NCBI RefSeq assembly: GCF_027925245.1
Contig: NZ_BSDP01000001.1
Span: forward strand, 496,001-560,000
DNA length: 64,000 bases
Direction of reading: 5' to 3'
From: Agromyces rhizosphaerae
Lineage (GTDB): Bacteria; Actinomycetota; Actinomycetes; Actinomycetales; Microbacteriaceae
Below, in pieces: positions 24,782-32,905 of this stretch; position 1 is the stretch's first letter, and each line of letters opens with the position of its first letter. The notes beneath the pieces were generated by a model, which made no database searches, was not told the origin of the DNA, and saw only the letters and a list, made by a program, of their open reading frames with translations. A program made the position numbers and the translations under genes.

Positions 24782-25077
24782 CCAGCCGGCTGGTCCGCGC
24801 ACTGCGGTCGACCAACTGCAGCGCACGCCCCGTCGACCGTCTCGTCCGTGCGATCGGCGCCGTCTTCGTCGGCGCCGTCGCCGTGAGCATCTGGGACAAC
24901 CTGTGGTGTGCCATCCCCGCGGCGATCTGCGCGACCCTGCTCGCGATCGGCGCGGTCACCGGATGGTGCCCCGACAACCTGCTGCACGCGGGGCGCGACG
25001 TCGAGCCGAACCACCTCGGCTACGAGGAGGCCCGGCAGCCGCTGCTCGAGGGCGAGCGGGAGCGCGTCTCGCGCTGA
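24778..25077 (+). CDS. DUF2892 (YgaP-like) membrane protein
   Basis: This 99-residue protein has two hydrophobic helices (about 27-43 and 46-60) between N-C-S-A-R-P-V-D-R-L-V-R and W-C-P-D-N-L-L, the YgaP membrane-domain pattern. In YgaP this domain is fused to a rhodanese; here it stands alone after a thioredoxin. It may partner thiol or sulfur-transfer reactions at the membrane. Start GTG 24778 overlaps the thioredoxin stop. Confidence 0.75.
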   Translation: MTSRLVRALRSTNCSARPVDRLVRAIGAVFVGAVAVSIWDNLWCAIPAAICATLLAIGAVTGWCPDNLLHAGRDVEPNHLGYEEARQPLLEGERERVSR

Positions 25078-25118
25078 TCGCGCCGAGACGCATCGCGCGG
25101 CTCGCTGCGGCGATCAGC
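25073..25118. terminator. Candidate bidirectional terminator
   Basis: GCTGATCGC (25073-25081) pairs with GCGATCAGC (25110-25118) between the convergent DUF2892 and DoxX genes, overlapping both 3' ends. There is no T-run. Confidence 0.5.
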
Positions 25119-25515
25119 CGCGCTTCAGCGCGCCCGTCGACCAGAGCGCCCAGGCGATGAGCACCGGCTGGAAGAACAGCCGGCCGAACCGCTTGCGGTC
25201 GGTGTCGAGGCCGAACCCGTCGCGGCGCTCCGTGTACTGGGCGATGTTGCCCGGGAAGATCGCGGCGAAGAACGCGGCGACGATCCAGCCGACGCGGCGG
25301 CGCTCCTTCGGCAGCGCGACGAGCGCCGCCCCCAGGCCGATCTCGGCGACCCCCGAGGCGACGACCACCCCGTCGGCGTCCATCGGCACCCATGGCGGCA
25401 CCTGGGCGCGGAACTCCTCGCGCGCGACGGTGAGGTGCGTCGCGCCGGCGAAGACGAGCGCGCCGCCGAGCAGCACGCGGGCGATGGTGCGGGGAACCGA
25501 GGTCGTCGTTGGCAT
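25114..25515 (-). CDS. DoxX-family membrane protein
   Basis: This 133-residue protein has four hydrophobic segments and the DoxX-like pattern R-V-L-L-G-G-A-L-V-F-A-G-A-T-H-L, then V-A-S-G-V-A-E-I-G-L-G, then I-A-Q-Y-T-E-R-R-D-G-F-G-L-D-T. Family members occur with thiosulfate or oxidative-stress functions, but this one is unassigned. ATG 25515 is preferred over an upstream frame start at 25527. An A/T-rich inverted repeat lies 38 bp upstream. Confidence 0.75.
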   Translation of the reverse strand: MPTTTSVPRTIARVLLGGALVFAGATHLTVAREEFRAQVPPWVPMDADGVVVASGVAEIGLGAALVALPKERRRVGWIVAAFFAAIFPGNIAQYTERRDGFGLDTDRKRFGRLFFQPVLIAWALWSTGALKRG

Positions 25516-25552
25516 GCGTCCAGTCAACCGCGGGCCGCGGCCGTGAAACCGG

Positions 25553-25577
25553 GAATTTGCACAGAATGCAGAAATTC
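25553..25577 (-). promoter_or_regulatory. A/T-rich imperfect inverted repeat upstream of the DoxX gene
   Basis: GAATTTGCA (25553-25561) faces TGCAGAAATTC (25567-25577), an unusually A/T-rich palindrome in this genome. It resembles TTTGCA-N-TGCAAA sites of Lrp/AsnC regulators. It sits in the promoter region of the DoxX gene and just after the MenC-like gene. Confidence 0.4.
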
Positions 25578-25594
25578 GAGCGGATGCCGCGCGC

Positions 25595-26719
25595 TCACGC
25601 CCGCCGCAGCACCTCGGGCTCGCGCGTCGCCCACGCCCGCAGCAGGTCGTCGCGCACCGTGACGCCCGTGCCGGGGCCGTCGGGCACCCGCAGCTGCCCC
25701 CGGTGCTCCCCCGTGCCGAGCTCGAAGGGCTCCGTCAGGTCGTCGGCGAAGTAGCGCCGCGACGCCGAGGTGTCGCCCGGCAGCGTGAAGCCCGGCAGTG
25801 CGGCGAGCGCCACGTTGGCCGCCCGGCCGACGCCGGTCTCGAGCATGCCGCCGCACCAGACGGACACGTCGACCGCGCGGCACAGGTCGTGCACGCGCAC
25901 CGCCTCGAGGTACCCGCCGACGCGGCCGGCCTTGATGTTGATCACGCTCGTCGCACCGCGCTCGATCGCGTCGAGCGCGACGTCGGCGTCGAGGATCGAC
26001 TCGTCGAGGCAGACCGGCGTCTCGATCTCGGCCGCGAGCGCCGCGTGCGTCGCGATGTCCTCCTCGGGGAACGGCTGCTCGATCAGCACGAGCCGGAACG
26101 CGTCGAGCTCGGCGAGCAGCGGGATGTCGTGGGCGCGGTAGGCGCTGTTCGCGTCGACCTGGAGCAGGCGGTCGGGCCCGAGCTCCTCGCGCACGGCGTT
26201 CACCGGCAGCAGGTCCCAGCCCGGCTTCACCTTGAGCTTGATGCGGCGGTACCCCTCCTCGATGTAGCCCGCGACCTCGTCGAGGAGCTCGTCGATCGAG
26301 CCCGCGATGCCCACCGAGACGCCGCAGTCGACCCACTCGCGCTCGGCGCCGAAGTACGTCCCCATCGACATGCCCTCGGCCCGCAGCTGCGCGTCGAGCA
26401 CCGCCGCCTCGAGCGCGGCCTTGGCCATGCGGTGGCCGGCCACGAACGCGAGCGTCTCGGCGACCGACTCCGCGGTCACCTCGGGCTGCGCGAGCAGGGC
26501 GGGCACGAGGTAGGTGCGCAGCACGTGCGCGGCCCCCTCGACGTACTCGGAGCTGTACAGCGGGTCGGCGCCCGCCACGCACTCGCCCCAGCCGTCGCCC
26601 ACGTCGCTGCGCACGTGCACGAGCAGCACGTCTCGCGCGGCCTGCGTGCCGAACGACGTCTCGAAGGGGCGCACGAGCGGCATGGCCACCCGGTGCAGTA
26701 CGACCTGTTCGATGCGCAT
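25595..26719 (-). CDS. N-acylamino-acid racemase / o-succinylbenzoate synthase family enzyme
   Basis: This 374-residue member of the enolase superfamily (MLE subgroup) has I-K-L-K-V-K-P-G-W-D with catalytic lysines, Q-V-D-A-N-S-A-Y, I-E-Q-P-F, C-L-D-E-S and I-N-I-K-A-G-R-V-G-G. This pattern is shared by MenC and by N-succinylamino-acid racemases. No menaquinone genes are nearby. The ATG overlaps the stop of a GNAT acetyltransferase (TGATG), which favours a role in N-acylamino-acid racemisation. MenC activity cannot be excluded. Confidence 0.85.
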   Translation of the reverse strand: MRIEQVVLHRVAMPLVRPFETSFGTQAARDVLLVHVRSDVGDGWGECVAGADPLYSSEYVEGAAHVLRTYLVPALLAQPEVTAESVAETLAFVAGHRMAKAALEAAVLDAQLRAEGMSMGTYFGAEREWVDCGVSVGIAGSIDELLDEVAGYIEEGYRRIKLKVKPGWDLLPVNAVREELGPDRLLQVDANSAYRAHDIPLLAELDAFRLVLIEQPFPEEDIATHAALAAEIETPVCLDESILDADVALDAIERGATSVINIKAGRVGGYLEAVRVHDLCRAVDVSVWCGGMLETGVGRAANVALAALPGFTLPGDTSASRRYFADDLTEPFELGTGEHRGQLRVPDGPGTGVTVRDDLLRAWATREPEVLRRA

Positions 26720-27540
26720 CAGCGGCCTCCCGGGGCGGTGTCGTCGTCCGGGCCGTCCGCCCGGTCGGGGTCGTCATCGGTGAACACGTAGTCGCCCGCG
26801 GCGTCGAGCTCCGGGCGCAGGCCCGCGGCGACGGCGGCGGCGAAGGCCAGTCGCGCGGCGTCGCGGTGGTGCGCGGCCTCCTCCGGGGCATCCGCCCGCA
26901 GCGCCTCGTAGTCGGGCACCAGCGCGAACCCGGCGGCGCCTCGCCAGAGCGGTTGCGGCGCACGATCCAGCGCCCGGCGGACCCGCGGCGACGTCAGCCG
27001 CCAGCGCACCTCGAAGCGGTCGCTGTGGTCGGTGCCGGAGATCGCGTCGCGCAGTTCGCCGTAGAAGTCGGGCAGCACCTCGGCGACCTCGGCGCCGAGT
27101 CGCACGAGGTTCATCCTGGCGTTGCGGCGGATGAGCGGATCGAAGGTCCAGCGCATCTCGTCGACGCCGTGCGCGAGGCAGTCCGCCCGCTGCGCCAGCT
27201 TCAGCGCCACCCCCGCGCCGCGTCCCCGCGCTCGCGGCAGCACCGCGTTCATGTGCGAGTGCAGGTGCAGCCCGCCGTTCCAGCCGAGGAACCCGTACGT
27301 CGCGCCGACGGGGCCGGCGTCGTCGTGCGCGACCAGCACGGTGGCCCCCGCCTGGAGCATCGCGCGCAGGTGCGGCCAGTCGGGGCTGCGGCCCGCACCC
27401 CAGGTCGAGGTGAAGACGCCGATCACGTCGTCGAGGTCGGCTGCTGCGGCCGACCGCACGTCGACCCCCGCCGCCGTGCACGCCGCGGCCGCGGCCTCGC
27501 GCGCGGCGCGCGGGGCTCCGGGATCGACCGCGTTCGGCAT
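26719..27540 (-). CDS. GNAT-superfamily acyltransferase of the COG3375 type
   Basis: This 273-residue protein has T-Y-G-F-L-G-W-N-G-G, H-L-H-S-H-M-N-A-V, R-G-R-G-A-G-V-A-L-K-L-A-Q-R and M-R-W-T-F-D-P-L-I-R-R-N-A-R-M-N-L, the hallmark of COG3375. Members are often encoded with N-acylamino-acid racemases and act, or are proposed to act, as N-acyl (for example succinyl) transferases on amino acids. The ATG lies 16 bp after the oxidase gene, and the stop overlaps the racemase start. Confidence 0.82.
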   Translation of the reverse strand: MPNAVDPGAPRAAREAAAAACTAAGVDVRSAAAADLDDVIGVFTSTWGAGRSPDWPHLRAMLQAGATVLVAHDDAGPVGATYGFLGWNGGLHLHSHMNAVLPRARGRGAGVALKLAQRADCLAHGVDEMRWTFDPLIRRNARMNLVRLGAEVAEVLPDFYGELRDAISGTDHSDRFEVRWRLTSPRVRRALDRAPQPLWRGAAGFALVPDYEALRADAPEEAAHHRDAARLAFAAAVAAGLRPELDAAGDYVFTDDDPDRADGPDDDTAPGGR

Positions 27541-27556
27541 GGCTCGACGCTCGCCG

Positions 27557-28828
27557 TCAGAGGCCGAGTCGCGCGAGGAAGTCGTTGCGGAACACGCCGC
27601 GGGGGTCGTACCGCTCGCGCAGGTCGGCGAAGTCGCGCCAGTGCGGGTACAGCTCCTGCATGCGGGGTGCGGCCTGCGCCACGTCGAACAGCTTGCCCCA
27701 GTGCGGGCGCGCGGCGAACGGCGCGAGCGCATCCCCGAGCACGGGCAGCAGGGCCTCGACCGCAGGCTGGTCCTGCTTCCAGGTGAAGTGGATGCCGACC
27801 GCGCCGGTGCCCGCCGCGGGCGAGAGCCAGAGGTCGTCGGCGGCCATCGTGCGAATCTCCGTCACGTACACGAGCGGGGCGACGGATGCCGCGAGCCCGC
27901 GCACCGCCGCGATGGCATCGGCCGCGTGGCGGCGCGGCACGAGGAACTCCGACTGCAGCTCCTCCCCCTTCGAGGGCGTGAACTCGAGCTTGAAGTGCGG
28001 CAGGCGATCGATCCACGGGCCCGGCTCGCCGAGCTGCTCGGTGCAGTGCTCGGGATCGGGTGCACCGAGCGGATCGAGCTTGCGCTCGGCCGCGCGGGCG
28101 CCGAGCAGTGCGTCGGGCCACGGCCCCGGGGCATCCGCCCGCCGCTTCACCCACGCCTGGTCGAGCACGTCGGGCTCGCGCCACGAGTGGAACATCGAGA
28201 CGCTGTAGCCGGCGCCGGTGACCGCGTCGAGGTCGGCGAGCACCGCGTCGAGCGGCAGGCGCTCGTAGACGGTCTGCGCGATGTCGAAGGTCGGCACGAT
28301 GTCGAGCTCGACGTGGGTCACGATTCCGAGGGCGCCGATGCCGACGACCGCGCCGTCGAAGTCAGGGTTGCCCCGGCGCAGCACCACCGGGTCGCCTGCG
28401 GCGGCCACGAGCTCGAGCCCGGCCACCGCGCTGGAGAGCGTGCCGACCCGGTCGCCCGAGCCGTGCGTGCCGGTCGCGATCGCCCCGGCGATCGAGATGT
28501 GCGGCAGCGACGCGAGGTTGGCGAGCGCCCAGCCCTCCAGTTGGAGGCGGCTGCCGAGATCGCCGTAGCGGAGCCCGGCGGAGACGCGCACCACGCGCCG
28601 GTCGGCGTCGATCGCGACGTCGGCCGGCAGCCCGCCGGTGGCGACGAGCAGGCCGTCGGTGTCGGCGATGCGGTTGAACGAGTGCCGCGTGCCGAGCGCG
28701 CGGATGGCCGTGCCCGCGTCGGCCGCGGAGCGCACCACGTCGGCCAGCTCATCGACCGAGGCGGGCGCGACCACCCGTTTGGTCGCGTAGACGAGATTGC
28801 CCGCCCAGTTGCGCTGCACGTCCCCCAT
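27557..28828 (-). CDS. FAD-linked alditol oxidase-like protein
   Basis: This 423-residue protein resembles Streptomyces alditol oxidase: W-A-G-N-L-V-Y at the start, L-G-T-R-H49-S-F-N (the His that covalently binds FAD in AldO), A-T-G-T-H-G-S-G in the PP-loop, and a C-terminal D-arabinono-lactone-oxidase-like domain ending R-Y-D-P-R-G-V-F-R-N-D-F. It would oxidise terminal alcohols of polyols such as xylitol or sorbitol with O2. ATG 28828 is chosen because the core motif begins at residue 8. It is 17 bp downstream of sufU. Confidence 0.88.
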   Translation of the reverse strand: MGDVQRNWAGNLVYATKRVVAPASVDELADVVRSAADAGTAIRALGTRHSFNRIADTDGLLVATGGLPADVAIDADRRVVRVSAGLRYGDLGSRLQLEGWALANLASLPHISIAGAIATGTHGSGDRVGTLSSAVAGLELVAAAGDPVVLRRGNPDFDGAVVGIGALGIVTHVELDIVPTFDIAQTVYERLPLDAVLADLDAVTGAGYSVSMFHSWREPDVLDQAWVKRRADAPGPWPDALLGARAAERKLDPLGAPDPEHCTEQLGEPGPWIDRLPHFKLEFTPSKGEELQSEFLVPRRHAADAIAAVRGLAASVAPLVYVTEIRTMAADDLWLSPAAGTGAVGIHFTWKQDQPAVEALLPVLGDALAPFAARPHWGKLFDVAQAAPRMQELYPHWRDFADLRERYDPRGVFRNDFLARLGL

Positions 28829-28845
28829 GTGTCGTTCCTCCCCTG

Positions 28846-29301
28846 TCAGCCCCGTGCCGCGTGCCGTTGCACGAGGTCCTCCGCGGCGACCCACGGCAGC
28901 ATCGCGCACTTCACCCGCGCGACGTAGCGCGACGCGCCGCCGAGCGCGGCCGCATCGCCGAAGCGCTCCTCGTCGAGCTCGAGCGTGCCGCGCGAGCGCA
29001 GCACCGTGCGGAACTCCTCGATGAAGGCCGTGAGCTCGGCGTCGGTCATGCCCTCCTGCTCCTCCTCGAGCAGCGCGGACAGCATCGACGCGCTCGCCTG
29101 CGAGATGGAGCAGCCCTGGCCCTCCCAGCCGACCGCGACCACCCGGCCGTCGCCGTCGCGGCGCAGCGCGAGCGTGACCTCGTCACCGCAGGTCGTGTTG
29201 AGCTGGTGGCTCGTCTCCTCGCCGTCGACGAGCCCGACGCCGTGCGGGCGCTTCGAGTGGTCGAGGATGATCTGCTGGTACAGCTGGTCGAGGCCGCTCA
29301 T
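28846..29301 (-). CDS. sufU: SufU iron-sulfur cluster assembly / sulfurtransferase
   Basis: This 151-residue protein has the three conserved cysteines N-T-T-C38-G-D40-E, G-Q-G-C64-S-I-S and V-K-C132-A-M-L-P-W, and the 18-20-residue insertion typical of SufU rather than IscU. It accepts persulfide sulfur from SufS. Its ATG overlaps the sufS stop (ATGA at 29298-29301). The remaining suf genes are not in the window. Confidence 0.96.
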   Translation of the reverse strand: MSGLDQLYQQIILDHSKRPHGVGLVDGEETSHQLNTTCGDEVTLALRRDGDGRVVAVGWEGQGCSISQASASMLSALLEEEQEGMTDAELTAFIEEFRTVLRSRGTLELDEERFGDAAALGGASRYVARVKCAMLPWVAAEDLVQRHAARG

Positions 29302-30596
29302 GCCGCACTCCCGGCGACGCCGAAGAAGCTGCGGATGCCCGAGACGGCGTCGAGCGCCCGGTCGATCTCGTCGGGGGTGGTGTGCACGCCCGCGCTGATG
29401 CGCAGGCTCGCGGTGAGGCCGAGCCGGCGGTGCAGCGGCTGCGCGCAGTGGTGGCCGACGCGCACCGCGATGCCGAGGTCGTCGAGCACCTGGCCGGCGT
29501 CGTGGGCGTGCACGCCGTCGACGTCGATGCTCGCGAGCGCGACGCGACCGTCCGCGCCCGGGCCGCCCAGCACCCGGATGCCCGGCATGCCGGCGAGGCC
29601 GTCGTGCAGCCGTGCGGCGAGGGCGTGCTCGCTCGCGGCGATGCGGTCGAGGCCGATCCCGTCGACGAACCGCAGCGCCTCGGCGAGGCCGATCGCCTGC
29701 GCGATGCGCGGGGTGCCCGGCTCGAACCGGGCGGGCGCGGGGAGGAAGTGCGCCTTCTCGAGCGTCACGGTCGTGATCGCCGAGCCGCCGTAGAGATGCG
29801 GCGGCAGGGCGTCGAGCAGTTCTCGACGCCCCCAGAGCACGCCGATGCCATTGGGCCCGTAGACCTTGTGCGCGCTGAAGACGGCCGCGTCGACCCCCAG
29901 CTCGGCCGGGCGCAGCTCGAGGTGCGGCGCCGACTGGCAGGCGTCGAGCACGACGAGCGCGCCGACCGCCCGGGCCGGGGCGATGAGCGCGTCGAGCGGC
30001 GAGACGCGGCCGGTCGCGTTCGAGACGTGCGCGAACGCGACGATGCGCGTGCGCTGGGTGATGACGTCGGCCGCGGCATCCGCCTCGATCACGCCGTCGT
30101 CGTCGACCGGGACGACCTTCAGGATCGCGCCGGTGCGCGCCGCGAGCTCCTGCCACGGGATGAGGTTGGCGTGGTGCTCGAGCTCGGTCACGACGATCTC
30201 GTCGCCCTCGACGAGGCCGTGCGACGGGAAGTCGGCGCCCGCCCCGCGACCGGTGCTCGCGTGGCCGATGGCGGTCGCGAGCAGGTTGAGGCCCTCGGTG
30301 GCGTTGCCGGTGAACACGATCTCGTGCTCGGTCGCGCCGAGGTGGCCGGCGACCGTGCGGCGGGCCTCCTCGTAGCGCTCGGTGGCATCGGCCGCGAGCG
30401 TGTGCGCGCCGCGGTGCACCGCGGAGTTCGCCTCGGCGTAGAAGGCGCGCTCGGCGTCGAGCACGCGCAGCGGCTTCTGCGCGGTCGCGGCGGAGTCGAG
30501 GTAGGCGAGCGGATGCCCGTGCACCTCGGTGGCGAGGATCGGGAACTGCGCCCGGATACCGTCGAGTTCTGCCTCGGTCAGCGGCGCGGAAGTCAC
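29298..30596 (-). CDS. sufS: SufS-type cysteine desulfurase
   Basis: This 432-residue PLP enzyme has Y-L-D-S-A-A-T-A-Q-K-P near the N-terminus, H-H-A-N-L-I-P-W, the PLP lysine in F-S-A-H-K-V-Y-G-P-N-G and the catalytic Cys in R-V-G-H-H-C-A-Q-P-L. This is the group II (SufS) architecture. It converts cysteine to alanine and passes sulfur to SufU. The start is GTG 30596; the longer frame upstream is an antisense shadow of PAP2 and MFS genes. It heads the run sufS-sufU-oxidase-acetyltransferase-racemase. Confidence 0.95.
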   Translation of the reverse strand: MTSAPLTEAELDGIRAQFPILATEVHGHPLAYLDSAATAQKPLRVLDAERAFYAEANSAVHRGAHTLAADATERYEEARRTVAGHLGATEHEIVFTGNATEGLNLLATAIGHASTGRGAGADFPSHGLVEGDEIVVTELEHHANLIPWQELAARTGAILKVVPVDDDGVIEADAAADVITQRTRIVAFAHVSNATGRVSPLDALIAPARAVGALVVLDACQSAPHLELRPAELGVDAAVFSAHKVYGPNGIGVLWGRRELLDALPPHLYGGSAITTVTLEKAHFLPAPARFEPGTPRIAQAIGLAEALRFVDGIGLDRIAASEHALAARLHDGLAGMPGIRVLGGPGADGRVALASIDVDGVHAHDAGQVLDDLGIAVRVGHHCAQPLHRRLGLTASLRISAGVHTTPDEIDRALDAVSGIRSFFGVAGSAA

Positions 30597-30649
30597 CCTC
30601 CCAGCGTACGCGTCCGCGGCGGCGGGGCGGCGCGCGCGGCCCGCTGCGG

Positions 30650-31351
30650 TCAGTCGTCGCCCGTCGGGCGGGTGCCGGGCGGATGCCACGCCAGGCGCTC
30701 GCGCTCCAGCGGCCGTGCGAACGGGGCCCACAGCATGAGGGCGACACCCGCGCCGACCAGCATCCCCCCGATCGTGTCGGTGAACCAGTGCACGCCGAGG
30801 TAGGTGCGGCTGACGAGCATGAGCACGACGTACGCGGTGCCCGCGGCCCACACCCAGACCCGTGGCACGATGACCCCCAGCGTCACCGCGATCGTCGCGG
30901 CGTTCGCCACATGCCCCGACGGGAATGAGCCGAAGTCGCTCGTGACGAGCATGTCCTCCGGGCGTGCGCGGCCGAAGAGCTGCTTCAGCAGCTGCACGAG
31001 CGCGGCGCTCGCGACGGATGCCGCGAGGAAGTACGCCGCACCCCACGGCCGGCGCAGCAGGAGCAGCGCGACGATCGTGACGACCGGCACGACGAGCACG
31101 CCGATGACGCCGCCGCCCAGGCGATCCATGACGGTGGCGAGCCAGATGCCCACGGGGCCCCTGATCTCGAGGATCTCCTCGGCCCACTCCTCGTCGATCT
31201 CGACGGGCAGCCCGTCGAACCGCCCCGCGATCAGCAGCCCGAGGCCCGCGGCGAGCAGCACCGCCGCGATGCCGCTGAACAGGGGCACGCGGCGGCCGAC
31301 CTCGATCGCCTCGGCCTCGCCCGCGGCATCCGTCGCCTTCGTCTCCCCCAT
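30650..31351 (-). CDS. PAP2-superfamily membrane phosphatase
   Basis: This 233-residue protein has a hydrophilic start, about six hydrophobic helices and the three phosphatase motifs in order: K-Q-L-F-G-R-A-R-P, P-S-G-H and S-R-T-Y-L-G-V-H-W-F-T-D. It probably dephosphorylates lipid phosphates such as undecaprenyl diphosphate or phosphatidate at the outer face of the membrane. It is monocistronic. Confidence 0.92.
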   Translation of the reverse strand: MGETKATDAAGEAEAIEVGRRVPLFSGIAAVLLAAGLGLLIAGRFDGLPVEIDEEWAEEILEIRGPVGIWLATVMDRLGGGVIGVLVVPVVTIVALLLLRRPWGAAYFLAASVASAALVQLLKQLFGRARPEDMLVTSDFGSFPSGHVANAATIAVTLGVIVPRVWVWAAGTAYVVLMLVSRTYLGVHWFTDTIGGMLVGAGVALMLWAPFARPLERERLAWHPPGTRPTGDD

Positions 31352-31376
31352 CCGGCCACGCTACCCCGCCCGAACT

Positions 31377-31436
31377 CGAGACCCGTCGAACGGCTGCGAT
31401 CCCGGGCCCGGAAGCGCAGGTTCCTGACGGGTCTCG
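31377..31436. terminator. Inverted repeat downstream of the Bcr/CflA exporter gene
   Basis: CGAGACCCGTC (31377-31387) is complementary to GACGGGTCTCG (31426-31436), an 11-bp stem with a 38-nt loop, in the gap between the exporter stop and the PAP2 start. It could end exporter transcripts, although the loop is long and there is no T-run. Confidence 0.4.
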
Positions 31437-31453
31437 GCGACGACGGGCGCGGG

Positions 31454-32728
31454 TCAGTCGCTGAGCGGCGGCACGGTGCGCGGGCGCACGACGATCCAGA
31501 GGGTGAGGATCGCCACGGAGATCGCGACGCCCATGACCGCGGCCATCGGCGTGGAGGACGCGACGCCGAGCAGGCCGATGAGCGGAGAGATGAGGCCCGC
31601 GAGCCCGAAGTTCAGCGCGCCGAGGAGCGACGCGGCCGTACCGGCCTCCGAGCCGTGGTGCGCGAGCGCGAGCACCTGCACCGTCGGGAAGGTGAACCCG
31701 CACGCGGAGATGAAGAACCAGAGCGGGATGATCGTGCCCCACATGCCGGCGCCGGCCTGGTCGAGCACGACGATCGCGATCGCCATCGCGAGCTGCACGA
31801 CGGTGGTCACCGCGAGGATCCACTGCGGCCCCACGTCGAGCTTCGACATGAGGCGAGAGGACGTCTGCACGCCGAGGACGACGCCGATCGAGTTCGCGGC
31901 GAAGAGCAGCCCGTACTGCTGGGCGTCGAAGCCGTAGACGTCCTGGAAGACGAACGACGACGCCGAGAGGTACGAGAACAGGGCGGTGAAGTTCATGCCG
32001 CCGATGAGCGCGACGCCGATGAAGATGCGGTCGGTGAAGAGCGCCTTGTAGCGCTGACCGATGGTGGAGTGCCCGGCCTGGTGGCGCCGGTGCGCGGGCA
32101 GCGTCTCGACGAGGAACACGAGCACGGCGACGAGCACGAGCGCCCCGTAGCCCGACAGCACCCAGAAGATGCCCCGCCAGTCGGTGATCAGCAGGAGCTG
32201 CGAGCCGATCACCGGGGCGATCACGGGCGCGAGGCCCGAGACCAGTGCGAGCCGCGAGAGCATGCGCACGAGCGGCTTGCCGCCGAAGAGGTCGCGCACC
32301 ATCGCCATGGCGACGACCGCGCCCGCCGCGGCGCCGAAGCCCATCAGGAGGCGGAACGCGCCGAGCCAGTAGATGTCCGGCGACAGCGCCGCGCCGACGC
32401 ACGAGAGCACGTGCAGCACCGTCGCGAGGATGAGCGGGAGCCGACGCCCGATCTTGTCGCTCCACGGGCCCACCACCAGCTGACCGAAGCCGAAGCCGAT
32501 CATGGTGCCCGTCAGCGTGAGCTGCACCGCGGCCGCGGACACGTCGAGGTCGGACTCGAGCGCCGGGAACGCCGGCAGGTAGAGGTCGATGGTGAACGGG
32601 CCGAGTGCGGTGAGCGCGCCGAGCACGAAGATGTAGGTCAGGCGCTGACGGCGCGTCAGCGCGTCGCCGGCGTGCGGGGTGCGCGCGTCGCTCGGCAGGA
32701 TGATCGGGATGGGGCTGGTCGCGGTCAC
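31454..32728 (-). CDS. Bcr/CflA-family MFS drug exporter
   Basis: This 424-residue protein has 12 membrane helices. It shows the Bcr/CflA pattern: L-G-P-F-T-I-D-L-Y-L-P-A-F-P in helix 1, G-P-W-S-D-K-I-G-R-R in the loop after helix 2 and a long A-T-rich helix 5. Members export drugs such as bicyclomycin or sulfonamides and sometimes cysteine. A perfect palindrome near its promoter suggests a TetR/MarR-type repressor. Confidence 0.88.
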   Translation of the reverse strand: MTATSPIPIILPSDARTPHAGDALTRRQRLTYIFVLGALTALGPFTIDLYLPAFPALESDLDVSAAAVQLTLTGTMIGFGFGQLVVGPWSDKIGRRLPLILATVLHVLSCVGAALSPDIYWLGAFRLLMGFGAAAGAVVAMAMVRDLFGGKPLVRMLSRLALVSGLAPVIAPVIGSQLLLITDWRGIFWVLSGYGALVLVAVLVFLVETLPAHRRHQAGHSTIGQRYKALFTDRIFIGVALIGGMNFTALFSYLSASSFVFQDVYGFDAQQYGLLFAANSIGVVLGVQTSSRLMSKLDVGPQWILAVTTVVQLAMAIAIVVLDQAGAGMWGTIIPLWFFISACGFTFPTVQVLALAHHGSEAGTAASLLGALNFGLAGLISPLIGLLGVASSTPMAAVMGVAISVAILTLWIVVRPRTVPPLSD

Positions 32729-32846
32729 TGCGCTCCTGTTCGGAGGGTCACGAGCGATGCGCGCCGTCGGGCACCGTCTGGGGCGGAAGGAGGGTGGGCG
32801 TGCGTCGAGCGCCGCCGGGGTCGAGCCGATCGGGTCCGCTGCGACC

Positions 32847-32878
32847 TCGAATCGATTCGATCGATGTCGCCAGTCTAG
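32847..32878 (-). promoter_or_regulatory. Promoter and palindromic operator of the Bcr/CflA gene
   Basis: On the minus strand a TAGACT -10 box (32878-32873) is followed by TCGAATCGATTCGA (32860-32847), a perfect 14-bp palindrome across the expected start region. No local regulator is encoded. The -35 region lies at the 3' end of the glycerate kinase gene. Confidence 0.45.
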
Positions 32879-32905
32879 CGGCGCGCGCCCGTGCGCCGAA
32901 ACCCG

